In this document: positions 1 to 8,356 of the stretch, piece by piece
How positions within the stretch are numbered: position 1 is the stretch's first letter
Layout: the number at the start of each line of letters is the position of its first letter
DNA from: Rhodospirillales bacterium
GTDB lineage: Bacteria; Pseudomonadota; Alphaproteobacteria; Acetobacterales; Acetobacteraceae
Direction of reading: 5' to 3'
Length of the DNA stretch: 17,950 nt
Assembly: GCA_028866335.1 (NCBI GenBank)
Contig: JAGWIL010000015.1
Span: 1-17,950 of the forward strand
Program-made: the position numbers and the translations under genes
The notes under the pieces: model-generated
The model's database searches: none
Seen by the model: the letters and a program-made list of their open reading frames with translations, nothing else
What the model was told of the DNA's origin: nothing

Positions 1-21
1 GGGAGAAACCTTGAGGGCCAT
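1..21 (-). CDS. Possible 5' end of a further gene downstream of glnD (partial)
   Basis: An ATG at 21-19 on the minus strand lies 17 bases after the glnD stop and opens a frame of seven codons (M-A-L-K-V-S-P) that runs off the left edge. The only ribosome-binding hint is an AGG just upstream. In related alphaproteobacteria mutS and glnD are often followed by the lipid II flippase gene murJ, but seven residues are far too few to identify the product. It could also be a chance ATG in a non-coding tail. Confidence 0.3.
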
Positions 22-38
22 GCCTGATGCTCGGTTGT

Positions 39-2837
39 TTACGCCGCCGCGGCGGGTTGTTTGGAAGAGCTTCCTGTTGGCGGGGGTGTATCGTCGATCG
101 TCGGTTTTAATGCGGCGAGCAGGGCCTGGCGGAGCTGGGCGAGTTTGCGTTCGTTCTCCACCTTCATGCCGAACACGTCTTTTACATAAAACACGTCCAC
201 CGCGCGCACGCCGTAGGTGGTTACGTGCGCGGAGGCAATTTGCAGCCCTTCATCGGAGATGGCCGCCGTTACGTCGTGCAGCAGGCCGGGGCGGTCGCGC
301 CCGTTCACTTCAATAACGGTGTGCCGGTTGGAGGCGCGGTTATCCACCACCACGCGCGGTGGCACATGGATGGCGCGCATACGGCCAGGCACCAGGCTCT
401 TGGTCGCCTTGCGGATTTCCGCCGCCAGCTTGATACGCCCGGTGAGGGTGTGTTCGATGGCGGTGGAGAGCCGGGCGAGGCGGTGGGGGGATTCGAACGG
501 GCCGCCATTGGCGTCTTGAATCCAGAACGTATCCAGTGCCATGCCATCGGTGAGCGTGTGGATCCGCGCATCCACGATCGAGGCGCCAGCAATGGCGAGC
601 GCGCCGGCGATGTGGCTGAACAGCCCGGCATGGTCGGCGGTGTAGACCACAACCTCCGTTACCGCGCGGGCGGGCAGGGGCTCGCTTTGAATGGTGAGCG
701 GCGCGTTCCGCGCTTTGGCATCGCGGATCATGCGGCCATGGCGCTCGATACTTTCGGGGTCGAACCCCAGCCAGTAACTGGGGTAGCCAAGAGAGAGGAA
801 ATCCTCCCGCGCCTCACTGGGCCAATCGCTCAGCAGGGAGGTTACGACCTCCTTTACCTTTGCGATACGCATATCGCGCTCGGTGGTGGAAAGCCCGCCT
901 TCCAGAACCTCCGCCACCCTGGTGTAGAGCTCGCGCAGCAAGGTTGCTTTCCAGCCATTCCACACCTTGGGTGAAACCGCGCGGATATCCGAAATTGTGA
1001 GGATATGCAGCAGGCGCAGCCGCTCAGGGCTTTGAATCGTGTCGGCCAGGTCCAGAATGGTTTTCGGGTCGTCGATGTCGCGGGAAAAGGCGGTTTGGCT
1101 GAGCAGGAGATGGTGCAGCACCAGCCAGGAGACCATTTCCGTCTCTTCCTGGTCCAGCCCCAGAGCCGGGCAGATGGTAAGGGCGAGTTCCGCGCCGAGC
1201 ACGGAATGGTCGCCGCCGCGGCCCTTGGCGATATCATGCAGCAGAACCGCGACGTAAAGCGCGCGGCGAGACTGAATTTGGCCGACGAGTTCAGTTGAGA
1301 CCGGTGCGACTTCCTTAAGCTTGCCGTTTTCCAGCAAATTGAGGTTGCGGATGGCCTGCACGGTATGAACATCCACCGTGTAAACATGGTAGGTGTCGAA
1401 CTGCATCTGCCCGACGATGCGCCGCCAATCCGGCATGAAGCGGCCAAGAATGCCGCATTCATTCAAAACGCCCAGCCATTCGGCAGAATCGCCGCCAGGG
1501 CCTGGGGTCTGCCCATCGCCGCCGCATAGCAGGTTGAGGAACAGCGAAGCGGCTTTTTTATTGCCACGCAAATCAGCGCCGAGTGCCGCGCAACGAATAA
1601 GGGTGCGCTTAGCCAAGGGGTGCAGGGCAAGTCCGCGGTCCCGCGCCTCAATGAGAATGCGGAAGATGCTGGTTGGGTCGGTGGCTGGGTCGTGACCGGG
1701 TGCGAACAGAATTTGCCCATCCGCCAGCACGAAGCCTGCGGCGATGAGCGAGGCATCCGTGGTGGGGGCAATGGCGGGCGGGCCGAGGGCCACGCGAATG
1801 AGGGCGGGTTCCAGCACGCTGGTGACGCGCGCAACCTCCCGCACCACCAAGAAGTAATGGCGCATGAAGCGTTCCACGCCGTCCTGCCTGCCATGACGGG
1901 TATAGCCCATGCGGGCACCCACCACGGGCTGGAAGTCGAAGGTTAACCGTTCCTCAGCCCGGCCCGCGACGTAATGCAGGTGGAAGCGCACGGTCCAGAG
2001 ATATTCCCAGGCGCGCTTGCAGGCGCGGGCCTCGGTTTCAGTGAGAATGCCGCCGCCGGGGCTTTCCTTGCCCACCAGCTCGGTCATGGCGAAAGTGTTG
2101 AACACATAACGGGAGAGCCAGTAGAGCGTTTGCAGGTCGCGCAAGCCGCCCTTGCCCTCTTTCACATTCGGCTCGACCATGAAGGGTGTATCGCCGAACC
2201 GCTTGTGGCGGGCGGCGCGTTCGGCCTGCTTTTCGTGGATGTATTCGCCAGGGCCTTCCGCAGCGCAATCGGCGCGGAAGGCAGTTTGGAAATGCGCGAA
2301 CAGCGAACGGTCCCCGGCGAGGCAGCGCGCATCCAGCATCGAGGTGCGGATGGTCACATCCTCTTTCGCCTCACGCAGGCATTCTTCCAGGCTGCGCACG
2401 GCATGGCCGACCTTCAACCCAAGATCCCACAGGAAATACAAAATGAATTCAACCGCCTTGTTCAACGCGGCGGATGGCGTGGGGCCGGTGAGGAACAGCA
2501 GGTCGATATCCGAAAACGGTGCCAGCGTGGCGCGGCCATAACCACCGGTGGCCGCCATGGCCAGCTTGTCTTCCGGGGCAAGCGGGGTAAGCCGCAGCGT
2601 GTAGGTAAGCAAAGCGCCAACCAGCTCATCCATCAACCAGGCATGAAGCCGGGCGGCCTGGAGGCCGTTCAAACCATCCGTCTCAAAGCAGGTTTGCACA
2701 TGCATCTGTACCCGCCCAAGTTGGCGGCGGAAAGCGATGAGCGCCTCATCCCGCGCAGGCGGGCTTCCCGCGTTCAGGAACTCAGTGAGGGCGGCAGAGA
2801 TATCGGGCAGTTTCCTGGTTTCAGGCATACCGAACAC
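39..2837 (-). CDS. glnD: Bifunctional [protein-PII] uridylyltransferase / uridylyl-removing enzyme GlnD
   Basis: GlnD is the cytoplasmic glutamine sensor of nitrogen control. It uridylylates PII proteins when glutamine is low and removes UMP when glutamine is high. The 932-residue protein has the full family layout: a nucleotidyltransferase domain with GGYGR (98-102) and the metal-binding SDID (109-112); a central helical region; an HD hydrolase domain with HDIAKGRGGDHS (534-545); and two ACT glutamine-binding domains (about 726-800 and 840-912, the second with the GRDRPGLL motif). All catalytic motifs are intact and the length is normal. The tail after about 915 is a low-complexity Pro/Ser/Ala stretch. 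The start could be the GTG at 2837 or the ATG three codons later at 2828; neither has a clear Shine-Dalgarno sequence. The gene follows mutS by about 42 bases on the same strand, so co-transcription is likely. Confidence 0.96.
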   Translation of the reverse strand: MFGMPETRKLPDISAALTEFLNAGSPPARDEALIAFRRQLGRVQMHVQTCFETDGLNGLQAARLHAWLMDELVGALLTYTLRLTPLAPEDKLAMAATGGYGRATLAPFSDIDLLFLTGPTPSAALNKAVEFILYFLWDLGLKVGHAVRSLEECLREAKEDVTIRTSMLDARCLAGDRSLFAHFQTAFRADCAAEGPGEYIHEKQAERAARHKRFGDTPFMVEPNVKEGKGGLRDLQTLYWLSRYVFNTFAMTELVGKESPGGGILTETEARACKRAWEYLWTVRFHLHYVAGRAEERLTFDFQPVVGARMGYTRHGRQDGVERFMRHYFLVVREVARVTSVLEPALIRVALGPPAIAPTTDASLIAAGFVLADGQILFAPGHDPATDPTSIFRILIEARDRGLALHPLAKRTLIRCAALGADLRGNKKAASLFLNLLCGGDGQTPGPGGDSAEWLGVLNECGILGRFMPDWRRIVGQMQFDTYHVYTVDVHTVQAIRNLNLLENGKLKEVAPVSTELVGQIQSRRALYVAVLLHDIAKGRGGDHSVLGAELALTICPALGLDQEETEMVSWLVLHHLLLSQTAFSRDIDDPKTILDLADTIQSPERLRLLHILTISDIRAVSPKVWNGWKATLLRELYTRVAEVLEGGLSTTERDMRIAKVKEVVTSLLSDWPSEAREDFLSLGYPSYWLGFDPESIERHGRMIRDAKARNAPLTIQSEPLPARAVTEVVVYTADHAGLFSHIAGALAIAGASIVDARIHTLTDGMALDTFWIQDANGGPFESPHRLARLSTAIEHTLTGRIKLAAEIRKATKSLVPGRMRAIHVPPRVVVDNRASNRHTVIEVNGRDRPGLLHDVTAAISDEGLQIASAHVTTYGVRAVDVFYVKDVFGMKVENERKLAQLRQALLAALKPTIDDTPPPTGSSSKQPAAAA

Positions 2838-2879
2838 GCTAAATCAAACTGGGGTGAGTTGGAAATGAAGACAAACGAT

Positions 2880-5480
2880 TTAGCTCGCATTTTCCGTGAA
2901 GCCGCTGCGTATTTGCCGCACTTGCTCACGCAGTTGGTAAAGCTGGCCTAACGCTTCACGCGGAGAAAGGCTATCTGGCTCCAGGACAAGCAATGCGTCC
3001 AGAAAAGCTTCGGTTTGCGGCGCGGATGACGGAGCAGCCGCAAAAAGTGGCAGCGGGGTTGCGGCATTCTGCTGGCGTTCGGCGGCTTTTAACAGGGTTT
3101 CAGCCCGGCGCAGCACCGCATCTGGTACGCCCGCCAGGCGCGCGACATGCACGCCCCAGCTCTTCTGTGCGGCCCCTTCGATAACTTCGTGCATAAACAC
3201 CACCTCGCCGCGGAATTCCTTCACCCGCATCGTATGCGCCTTAAGGCGCGGCAGGGCTTCAGAAAGCTGCACTAGCTCATGAAAATGTGTGGCAAATATG
3301 GCGCGGCAGCGGTTCTGGTTGTGCAGGCTTTCCAGCACCGCCTGGGCAATGGCCAGGCCGTCGCGCGTGCCCGTACCCCGGCCGATCTCATCAACGATAA
3401 CGAAGCTTTTTGGTCCCGCCTGGTGCAGAATTGCGGCGGTCTCCGTCATTTCCACCATGAAGGTGGAGCGGCCAGAGGCGAGGTCATCCGCCGCACCCAC
3501 GCGCGAGAACAGCCGGTCAACCAGCCCCAGCTGCATAGCCTCCGCTGGCACCGGCAAGCCAGCCTGGGCCAGCACCACCAGCAGCGCATTCTGGCGCAGG
3601 AAGGTGGATTTACCCGCCATGTTGGGGCCGGTGAGCAGCATCAGCCGCTGGCTGGGGGAGAGTTCGCAAGCGTTGGGAATGAAGCCGGTGCCCGGTGGCA
3701 GCGCTTCTTCCACCACCGGGTGGCGCCCGCCAGTAATGCAGAAGGCTTCGGTATCTGAAAGCTCCGGGCAGCAATAGCGGCCAGAAAGCGAGAGCTGGGC
3801 GGCACTTTGCAGCACATCCACCAGCGCCAGCGCCGCCGCGCATTCAGCGAGTGGTTCTGCCGCCTCCAGCACTTGTTTTACCAGCCAGGAGAACACCAGC
3901 CGCTCCCGCGCGCCTGCACGGGCACCGGCCTCGGTGATCCGGCGGTCGAGATCTGAAAGTTCCGGCTGGGTGAAGCGCGCCCCGTTGGCCATGCCCTGGC
4001 GGAGTTGCAGCTCAGGATAGGCCCGCAGCCCCTCCACCGCCCCGGCCGGGGCTTCCAGCACATAGCCAAGCTGGGCGTGATGGCGGATTTTCAAAGCGGC
4101 GACGTCGTAGCGTTGGGCAAGTTCGGTCTGGAATGCCGCGATGATGCGGCGCGTGTCGTCCCGCAATGCGCGTTCGGCATCCAGCTCGCCATCGAAGCCA
4201 GGGGCGATGGCGTTGCCTTCATCCAGCCGCAGCGGGGCGGGTTCGGCCAGGGCAGCCTGCAAGGTGGCTAGCAAATTCGGAGCAGGATTGAGGGCGGCGG
4301 CTTTCAGCAACGCAACACCATCCGGCAGCAAGGGGGCGAGGGCCATGCCCGCTTTCAGCCCGGCTTTGATGGCGGCGAGGTCGCGCGGGCTGGCGCGGCC
4401 AAGAGAGATGCGGCCCAAAGCGCGGGCCATGTCTGGCGCACCCCGCAGGCCAGAGCGCATAGCCTCCGCCTGGCCGGAATCCCGCAATGCGAGCCAGGCG
4501 GCCTGGCGGGCAAGCAATGGTTCCAGCGTGCAAAGCGGGGCGGTGACCCAGCTTGCCAGCAGCCGTGCCCCGGCGGGGGATACGGTGCGTTTGACCGCAC
4601 CCAGCAAACTTCCCGCTTCGGTGCCGCCGCGGGCGTTAGCAAGTTCCAGGCTTTGGCGGGTGGCGGCATCCATGGCGAGCTGCCCGGCGAGCCCGGCACT
4701 GGCCGGGCGCGAAAGCCGGGGCAGGTTGCCCATTTGGGTCGCCTCGATATAGGCCAGCACGAAAGCCGCGGCGAGCACCTCAGCGGTGGAAAAATCCCCG
4801 AAGGCATCCAGGCTGGCGGCGCCGAATTTCTGCGCCAGCTCCCGCCGTGCCGCCTCAGCGTTCAGCGGCAGGGCCAGCGCCATGCGTTTGGTTTCCACCC
4901 GCCTTGCCGCATGGGGGCCGAGGGGAATGTCCTCCGCCGCCAAAATCTCCGCCGGGTCCAGCCGCCCGAGAATCGCCGCAAGCCCATCCGCACCCGCCTG
5001 CTCGGTTTCGAACTGGCCGGTTGAGATATCCGCCCAGGCCAGCCCGAACCGGCCCTCATGCGCCACGATGGCGGCGCAGAAATTCGCCCGCCCAGCCTCC
5101 AGCAACGCCTCCTCGGTAAGCGTGCCGGGGGTGACGAGCCGCACCACGCCGCGTTTGAGCGGCCCCTTGGCACCGCGTGCCTTGGCCTCTGCCGGGTCTT
5201 CCAACTGCTCAACGATGGCGACGCGGAAGCCCCGCCGGATCAGCCGGGCAAGGTAGATTTCCGCCTGAGAGACAGGCACGCCGCACATGGGCACGGGCTG
5301 GCCCTGATGCTGGCCGCGGGCGGTGAGGGCGATGTCCAGCGCGGCGCTGGCAGCCTGGGCATCGGCGAAGAACAGCTCGTAAAAATCGCCCATACGGAAA
5401 AACAGCAGCGCATCTTCATGCTGTGCTTTGAGAGCGAACCATTGCGCCATGGCCGGCGACGCACCCGCAGCTTCCTTCAT
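2880..5480 (-). CDS. mutS: DNA mismatch repair ATPase MutS
   Basis: MutS recognises mismatches and small loops in newly copied DNA and recruits MutL. The 866-residue protein is close to the E. coli length (853). The mismatch-binding Phe-X-Glu motif sits in GDFYE (31-35). The connector, lever and clamp regions follow, then the ATPase domain with Walker A GPNMAGKST (618-626), a signature loop with the run DDLASGRSTF (665-674), and Walker B VIVDEIGRG (694-702), followed by THFHEL (731-736). Residues 836-853 match the C-terminal segment used for tetramer formation. The Walker B loop reads GTGTRDG where many homologues have GTSTYDG, a tolerated variation. The start ATG at 5480 gives a normal N-terminus; its ribosome-binding site is weak. 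It lies 42 bases after the GGDEF-EAL stop, with no obvious promoter in the gap, and glnD follows. Confidence 0.97.
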   Translation of the reverse strand: MKEAAGASPAMAQWFALKAQHEDALLFFRMGDFYELFFADAQAASAALDIALTARGQHQGQPVPMCGVPVSQAEIYLARLIRRGFRVAIVEQLEDPAEAKARGAKGPLKRGVVRLVTPGTLTEEALLEAGRANFCAAIVAHEGRFGLAWADISTGQFETEQAGADGLAAILGRLDPAEILAAEDIPLGPHAARRVETKRMALALPLNAEAARRELAQKFGAASLDAFGDFSTAEVLAAAFVLAYIEATQMGNLPRLSRPASAGLAGQLAMDAATRQSLELANARGGTEAGSLLGAVKRTVSPAGARLLASWVTAPLCTLEPLLARQAAWLALRDSGQAEAMRSGLRGAPDMARALGRISLGRASPRDLAAIKAGLKAGMALAPLLPDGVALLKAAALNPAPNLLATLQAALAEPAPLRLDEGNAIAPGFDGELDAERALRDDTRRIIAAFQTELAQRYDVAALKIRHHAQLGYVLEAPAGAVEGLRAYPELQLRQGMANGARFTQPELSDLDRRITEAGARAGARERLVFSWLVKQVLEAAEPLAECAAALALVDVLQSAAQLSLSGRYCCPELSDTEAFCITGGRHPVVEEALPPGTGFIPNACELSPSQRLMLLTGPNMAGKSTFLRQNALLVVLAQAGLPVPAEAMQLGLVDRLFSRVGAADDLASGRSTFMVEMTETAAILHQAGPKSFVIVDEIGRGTGTRDGLAIAQAVLESLHNQNRCRAIFATHFHELVQLSEALPRLKAHTMRVKEFRGEVVFMHEVIEGAAQKSWGVHVARLAGVPDAVLRRAETLLKAAERQQNAATPLPLFAAAPSSAPQTEAFLDALLVLEPDSLSPREALGQLYQLREQVRQIRSGFTENAS

Positions 5481-5522
5481 GACCGCTTACTTAGCCATTG
5501 CTGGCGTGTGCGGCCAAGAGCC

Positions 5523-7943
5523 CTAAAACGACAAGGCGCCAGATTCGGCGTTGTTAGCCTGGTTGGCCACCAGCCGCGCGAACTCCTCGCCGCCTAGCGG
5601 ATGATGGAAGAGAAACCCCTGTGCCTGCGGGCAAGCGTATTTTCGCAGAATTTGCGCCTGCTCCATCGTTTCCACGCCTTCGGCGGTCACCAGCAGGTTC
5701 ATCCGCTCGGCAAGGCCGATAATGGCGAGCACGATCGAGTTGTCGGCTTTTTCATGGCCGAGATCGCGGATGAAGGAGCTGTCGATTTTAACCTTGCCGA
5801 AGGGAAAGCGACGCAGATAGGACAGCGAGGAATAGCCGGTGCCGAAATCATCCAGCGCGATACGCACGCCCTGCTGATGGAGCTGGCGCAACGCATCCTC
5901 TGTCGGCTTCCCGAATTCCAGCATGGTGCTTTCCACCACTTCCAGCTCCAGCCTTGTGGGCGGCAGGCCGGTGGCGGTGAGAACATTGGTTACATGCTCC
6001 ACGATCTGCTGGTCGCGGATTAGCAATGGCGAGATATTCACCGCGATGGTGATATCACCGGGCCAGGTGGCGGCTTCGGCGCAGGCTTGGCGCAACACGA
6101 AATCGCTGATCTCCTCGATCAGCCCACTTTCCTCGGCAAGCGGAATAAATTGTGAGGGCGGGACGTTGCCAAGCTCCGGGTGATGCCAGCGCACCAGTGC
6201 CTCCGCCCCAGCGATCCGGTTATCTCTTAGATTGACAATGGGCTGGAACATGACGGTGAGCTCTTCACGGCTCAAGGCCTGGCGCAAAGCTGCTTGCATC
6301 GCGCGGCGTGCGTGCATCGCTTCGTCCATCTCCGTGTCGAACACGCGCACGATGCCGCGCCCGTCGCTTTTCGCGCGGTAGAGGGCGAGATCCGCGTTTT
6401 TCATGAGCTGGGCCGGGGTTGTGCCGTCCTCCGGGGCCATGGTGATGCCGATGGAAACGCCAATTTGCAGCAATTGCCCATCGAATTGGAAAGGTCGCAT
6501 GATGCGCTCGATGATGCGAGAGGCGATGTTCCAGGCCTCGTTTTTATCCGCGGTAATGACGATGATCGCGAATTCATCTCCGCCCAGCCGCGCCGCGAGG
6601 TCGAATTCCCGGATGCAGCCGCGTAGGCGCTCCGCCACTGCCACCAGCACGGCATCACCCGTGGCGTGGCCCAGCGTGTCGTTGATGTTTTTGAAATGAT
6701 CAAGATCCAGGCAGAGCATCGCAAAACCGGCGATGTTCGCGGTGTCGCAGCATTGATGCAGCACTTCCGAGAACAGCATCCTGTTGGCGAGCCTGGTCAG
6801 GCTGTCATGCCGGGCAAGGAAGGCGATATGCTCCTGCTGGCGGCGCTGGCCGGTAATGTCGGACCCGACACCATGATAGCCGCCGAAGCGGCCCTCCTTG
6901 TCCAGAATTGGTTTGCCCGTGAGCGACCAGAAACGTTGATCGCCTTCGATTGTTACAGGCACCACAAGGTCGCGGAAGGGTGAACGTTCGTTGAGGGCTC
7001 GTTGCAGCCTCTCCATCGTGCTGCCGGGAGCAGCGTTTTGTATTGTGTCCTCACCCAGCATTGCCTCAGGGAAAAGTCCATGGAAACTCTCCGCCGGGCG
7101 CCGCGCCACCTGAATGAGACGCTGGCTTACCTCATGCAGCTCCATTTTGGCGTTGGTTTCCCACAGCCAATCGGAGGCGCTTTCCTCGAAGTCTTTCAAC
7201 AGCAGCCGGATAACCTCGGCGTTTTCCTCCAGCCGTATGGAACCGATGGCGCGCTCGTTCATCCGCCGGTTAAGGTAAAAAATACAAAAGCCGGTGAGCC
7301 CGATGAAGGAAAGCAGATCAAGCACGGCGAATAAATCCGCCTGATGGGAAACAATGACAGCAATAGAGATGCCGGCCGATACCGGCAGCCAGAAGGCGAA
7401 GGCGCATACCGCGGGAAACACCATCACCGGCGTGGCCAGGCAGCCTGCCATAATGCCGTAAAGAAGATTTAACTGGCCAGGGGTGGCCTGCCCAACAGTG
7501 ACGACCAAAAGACAGAACCAGAAAAGCCCCAACAGGAACAGGATGCGCGCCATTTTGGCGATGTATGCCTTGGCGTGTTGCGGATTAACGGCGGGGTGGA
7601 GCAGCCAACGATGGGCACTAAAGAGAATTGCCAGATAGCAGGCTGAAACGCCGCAAGTCGTTGCTAAAAGGGCAATTTTGTCTGCGGAGGAGAAAAGTTT
7701 ACTGGCTGACTCGAAAAAATCTGAAAAAATCAACCCGATCGTACTCAGGCCAAGCAGCGAGATCGCGCTCATCACGTAGCTGAAATCTGTTGCCTGATCG
7801 AGAAGTATGCGTTCGCTCAAATCCAAGGGGATCGGCGACCCCATGACAAACTTGCCAACAATTTTCCGCAGCTGAGCAAACAATTGCCGCGTGCGCGGAA
7901 ACTGAAGCCGACGGTTGAAGGTGGTAAAGGACGAATCGGTCAT
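5523..7943 (-). CDS. Membrane-anchored PAS-GGDEF-EAL cyclic-di-GMP synthase/phosphodiesterase
   Basis: This 806-residue protein should make and/or degrade cyclic-di-GMP at the inner membrane. About six hydrophobic segments (roughly residues 53-73, 90-110, 131-150, 157-178, 180-199, 207-224) form an N-terminal membrane sensor of unassigned type. A PAS-like domain follows (about 250-370, with DWLWETN near its start). The GGDEF domain (about 375-540) has an intact GGDEF at 454-458, and RxxD at 445-448 lies exactly five residues before it, which is the product-inhibition I-site. The EAL domain (about 555-795) keeps EALVRW (581-586) and DDFGTG (698-703), so both activities look possible. The ATG at 7943 has no clear Shine-Dalgarno sequence. 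A strong promoter about 170 bases upstream implies a long leader. The gene is divergent from the acyl amino acid synthase gene and lies 42 bases before mutS. The input signal is unknown. Confidence 0.94.
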   Translation of the reverse strand: MTDSSFTTFNRRLQFPRTRQLFAQLRKIVGKFVMGSPIPLDLSERILLDQATDFSYVMSAISLLGLSTIGLIFSDFFESASKLFSSADKIALLATTCGVSACYLAILFSAHRWLLHPAVNPQHAKAYIAKMARILFLLGLFWFCLLVVTVGQATPGQLNLLYGIMAGCLATPVMVFPAVCAFAFWLPVSAGISIAVIVSHQADLFAVLDLLSFIGLTGFCIFYLNRRMNERAIGSIRLEENAEVIRLLLKDFEESASDWLWETNAKMELHEVSQRLIQVARRPAESFHGLFPEAMLGEDTIQNAAPGSTMERLQRALNERSPFRDLVVPVTIEGDQRFWSLTGKPILDKEGRFGGYHGVGSDITGQRRQQEHIAFLARHDSLTRLANRMLFSEVLHQCCDTANIAGFAMLCLDLDHFKNINDTLGHATGDAVLVAVAERLRGCIREFDLAARLGGDEFAIIVITADKNEAWNIASRIIERIMRPFQFDGQLLQIGVSIGITMAPEDGTTPAQLMKNADLALYRAKSDGRGIVRVFDTEMDEAMHARRAMQAALRQALSREELTVMFQPIVNLRDNRIAGAEALVRWHHPELGNVPPSQFIPLAEESGLIEEISDFVLRQACAEAATWPGDITIAVNISPLLIRDQQIVEHVTNVLTATGLPPTRLELEVVESTMLEFGKPTEDALRQLHQQGVRIALDDFGTGYSSLSYLRRFPFGKVKIDSSFIRDLGHEKADNSIVLAIIGLAERMNLLVTAEGVETMEQAQILRKYACPQAQGFLFHHPLGGEEFARLVANQANNAESGALSF

Positions 7944-8048
7944 GAAAAACTAGGCTGCGACTTTCAAGTGCTAAAAAACATAAAAAGCCACTCTCATGGC
8001 ATACAACCTAAAGTACTATCTTTTTTTAGAAAATACCATAATTAATTG

Positions 8049-8090
8049 ATGATTTCATTTTGCTTAGTGAAAATTGATTAAAGAAATCAT
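8049..8090 (-). promoter_or_regulatory. Nested inverted repeat in the leader of the GGDEF-EAL gene
   Basis: ATGATTTC (8049-8056) pairs perfectly with GAAATCAT (8083-8090). Directly inside it, ATTTT (8057-8061) pairs with AAAAT (8070-8074) around an 8-base loop. On the RNA this gives a 13-base-pair stem with an 8-base bulge. It lies inside the leader expected from the promoter at 8117-8144. It is AT-rich, so chance pairing is a real possibility. It could be an operator or a leader structure; no known motif was recognised. Confidence 0.35.
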
Positions 8091-8116
8091 TTTCGTAATT
8101 TAAAGTTTTTTAGTTC

Positions 8117-8144
8117 ATTATACCAGCGGAAACTTGCGTCTCAA
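8117..8144 (-). promoter_or_regulatory. Sigma-70 type promoter for the GGDEF-EAL gene
   Basis: On the minus strand a -35 TTGAGA (8144-8139, five of six consensus bases) is followed after 16 bases by a perfect -10 TATAAT (8122-8117). Transcription would begin near 8110, giving a leader of about 167 bases before the ATG at 7943. The match is visible directly; its use in the cell is inferred. Confidence 0.6.
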
Positions 8145-8342
8145 TTCTAGGTGACGAATCGCTTCGAAGTAAAAATAACAATATACTATTACAAAATCTT
8201 AAGCTGCGAAAACAAGAAAAATACGGGATTCGTTAACAAAGCATTCCTGACAGAAACAGATTGTATCAGCTTGTCAATAAATCTTATGGCTACATCTTTC
8301 GAGAGAATTAGTTTCTAATCTTTCTTGTTTTAGTTGCAGATC

Positions 8343-8348
8343 AAGGAG
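8343..8348 (+). promoter_or_regulatory. Ribosome-binding site deciding a GTG start
   Basis: AAGGAG lies eight bases before the GTG at 8357, an ideal spacing. It supports GTG as the true start of the acyl amino acid synthase, with no need for an internal ATG. Confidence 0.85.
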
Positions 8349-8356
8349 AATTTACC

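Larger units (their letters stand above)
7944..8356. other. AT-rich divergent intergenic region between GGDEF-EAL and acyl-synthase genes
   Basis: This 413-base stretch is markedly richer in A and T than the flanking genes and holds no convincing coding frame. It contains a near-consensus promoter facing left (8117-8144), a foldable dyad in the leader that promoter would produce (8049-8090), and an 8-base palindrome CTTCGAAG (8162-8169). It also has a possible rightward -10 TATACT (8182-8187) with no good -35, a TTGTCA at 8271-8276 with only a poor -10 downstream, and the ribosome-binding site of the next gene. The rightward promoter cannot be placed with confidence. Confidence 0.8.

Noticed and set aside
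225..974. Long plus-strand open frame of 249 codons
   Set aside because: It is the antisense shadow of glnD, whose catalytic motifs are unmistakable on the other strand. Its translation has no recognisable family features.
1974..2951. Plus-strand open frame of 325 codons spanning the glnD start and the mutS end
   Set aside because: Also an antisense shadow produced by high GC content. It crosses two well-supported genes and lacks a convincing ribosome-binding site.
8239..8276. Possible lux-box-like dyad around CTGACA and TTGTCA
   Set aside because: TGACA and TGTCA are present but the spacing is too wide and the sequence does not match the usual 18-20 base lux-box pattern.
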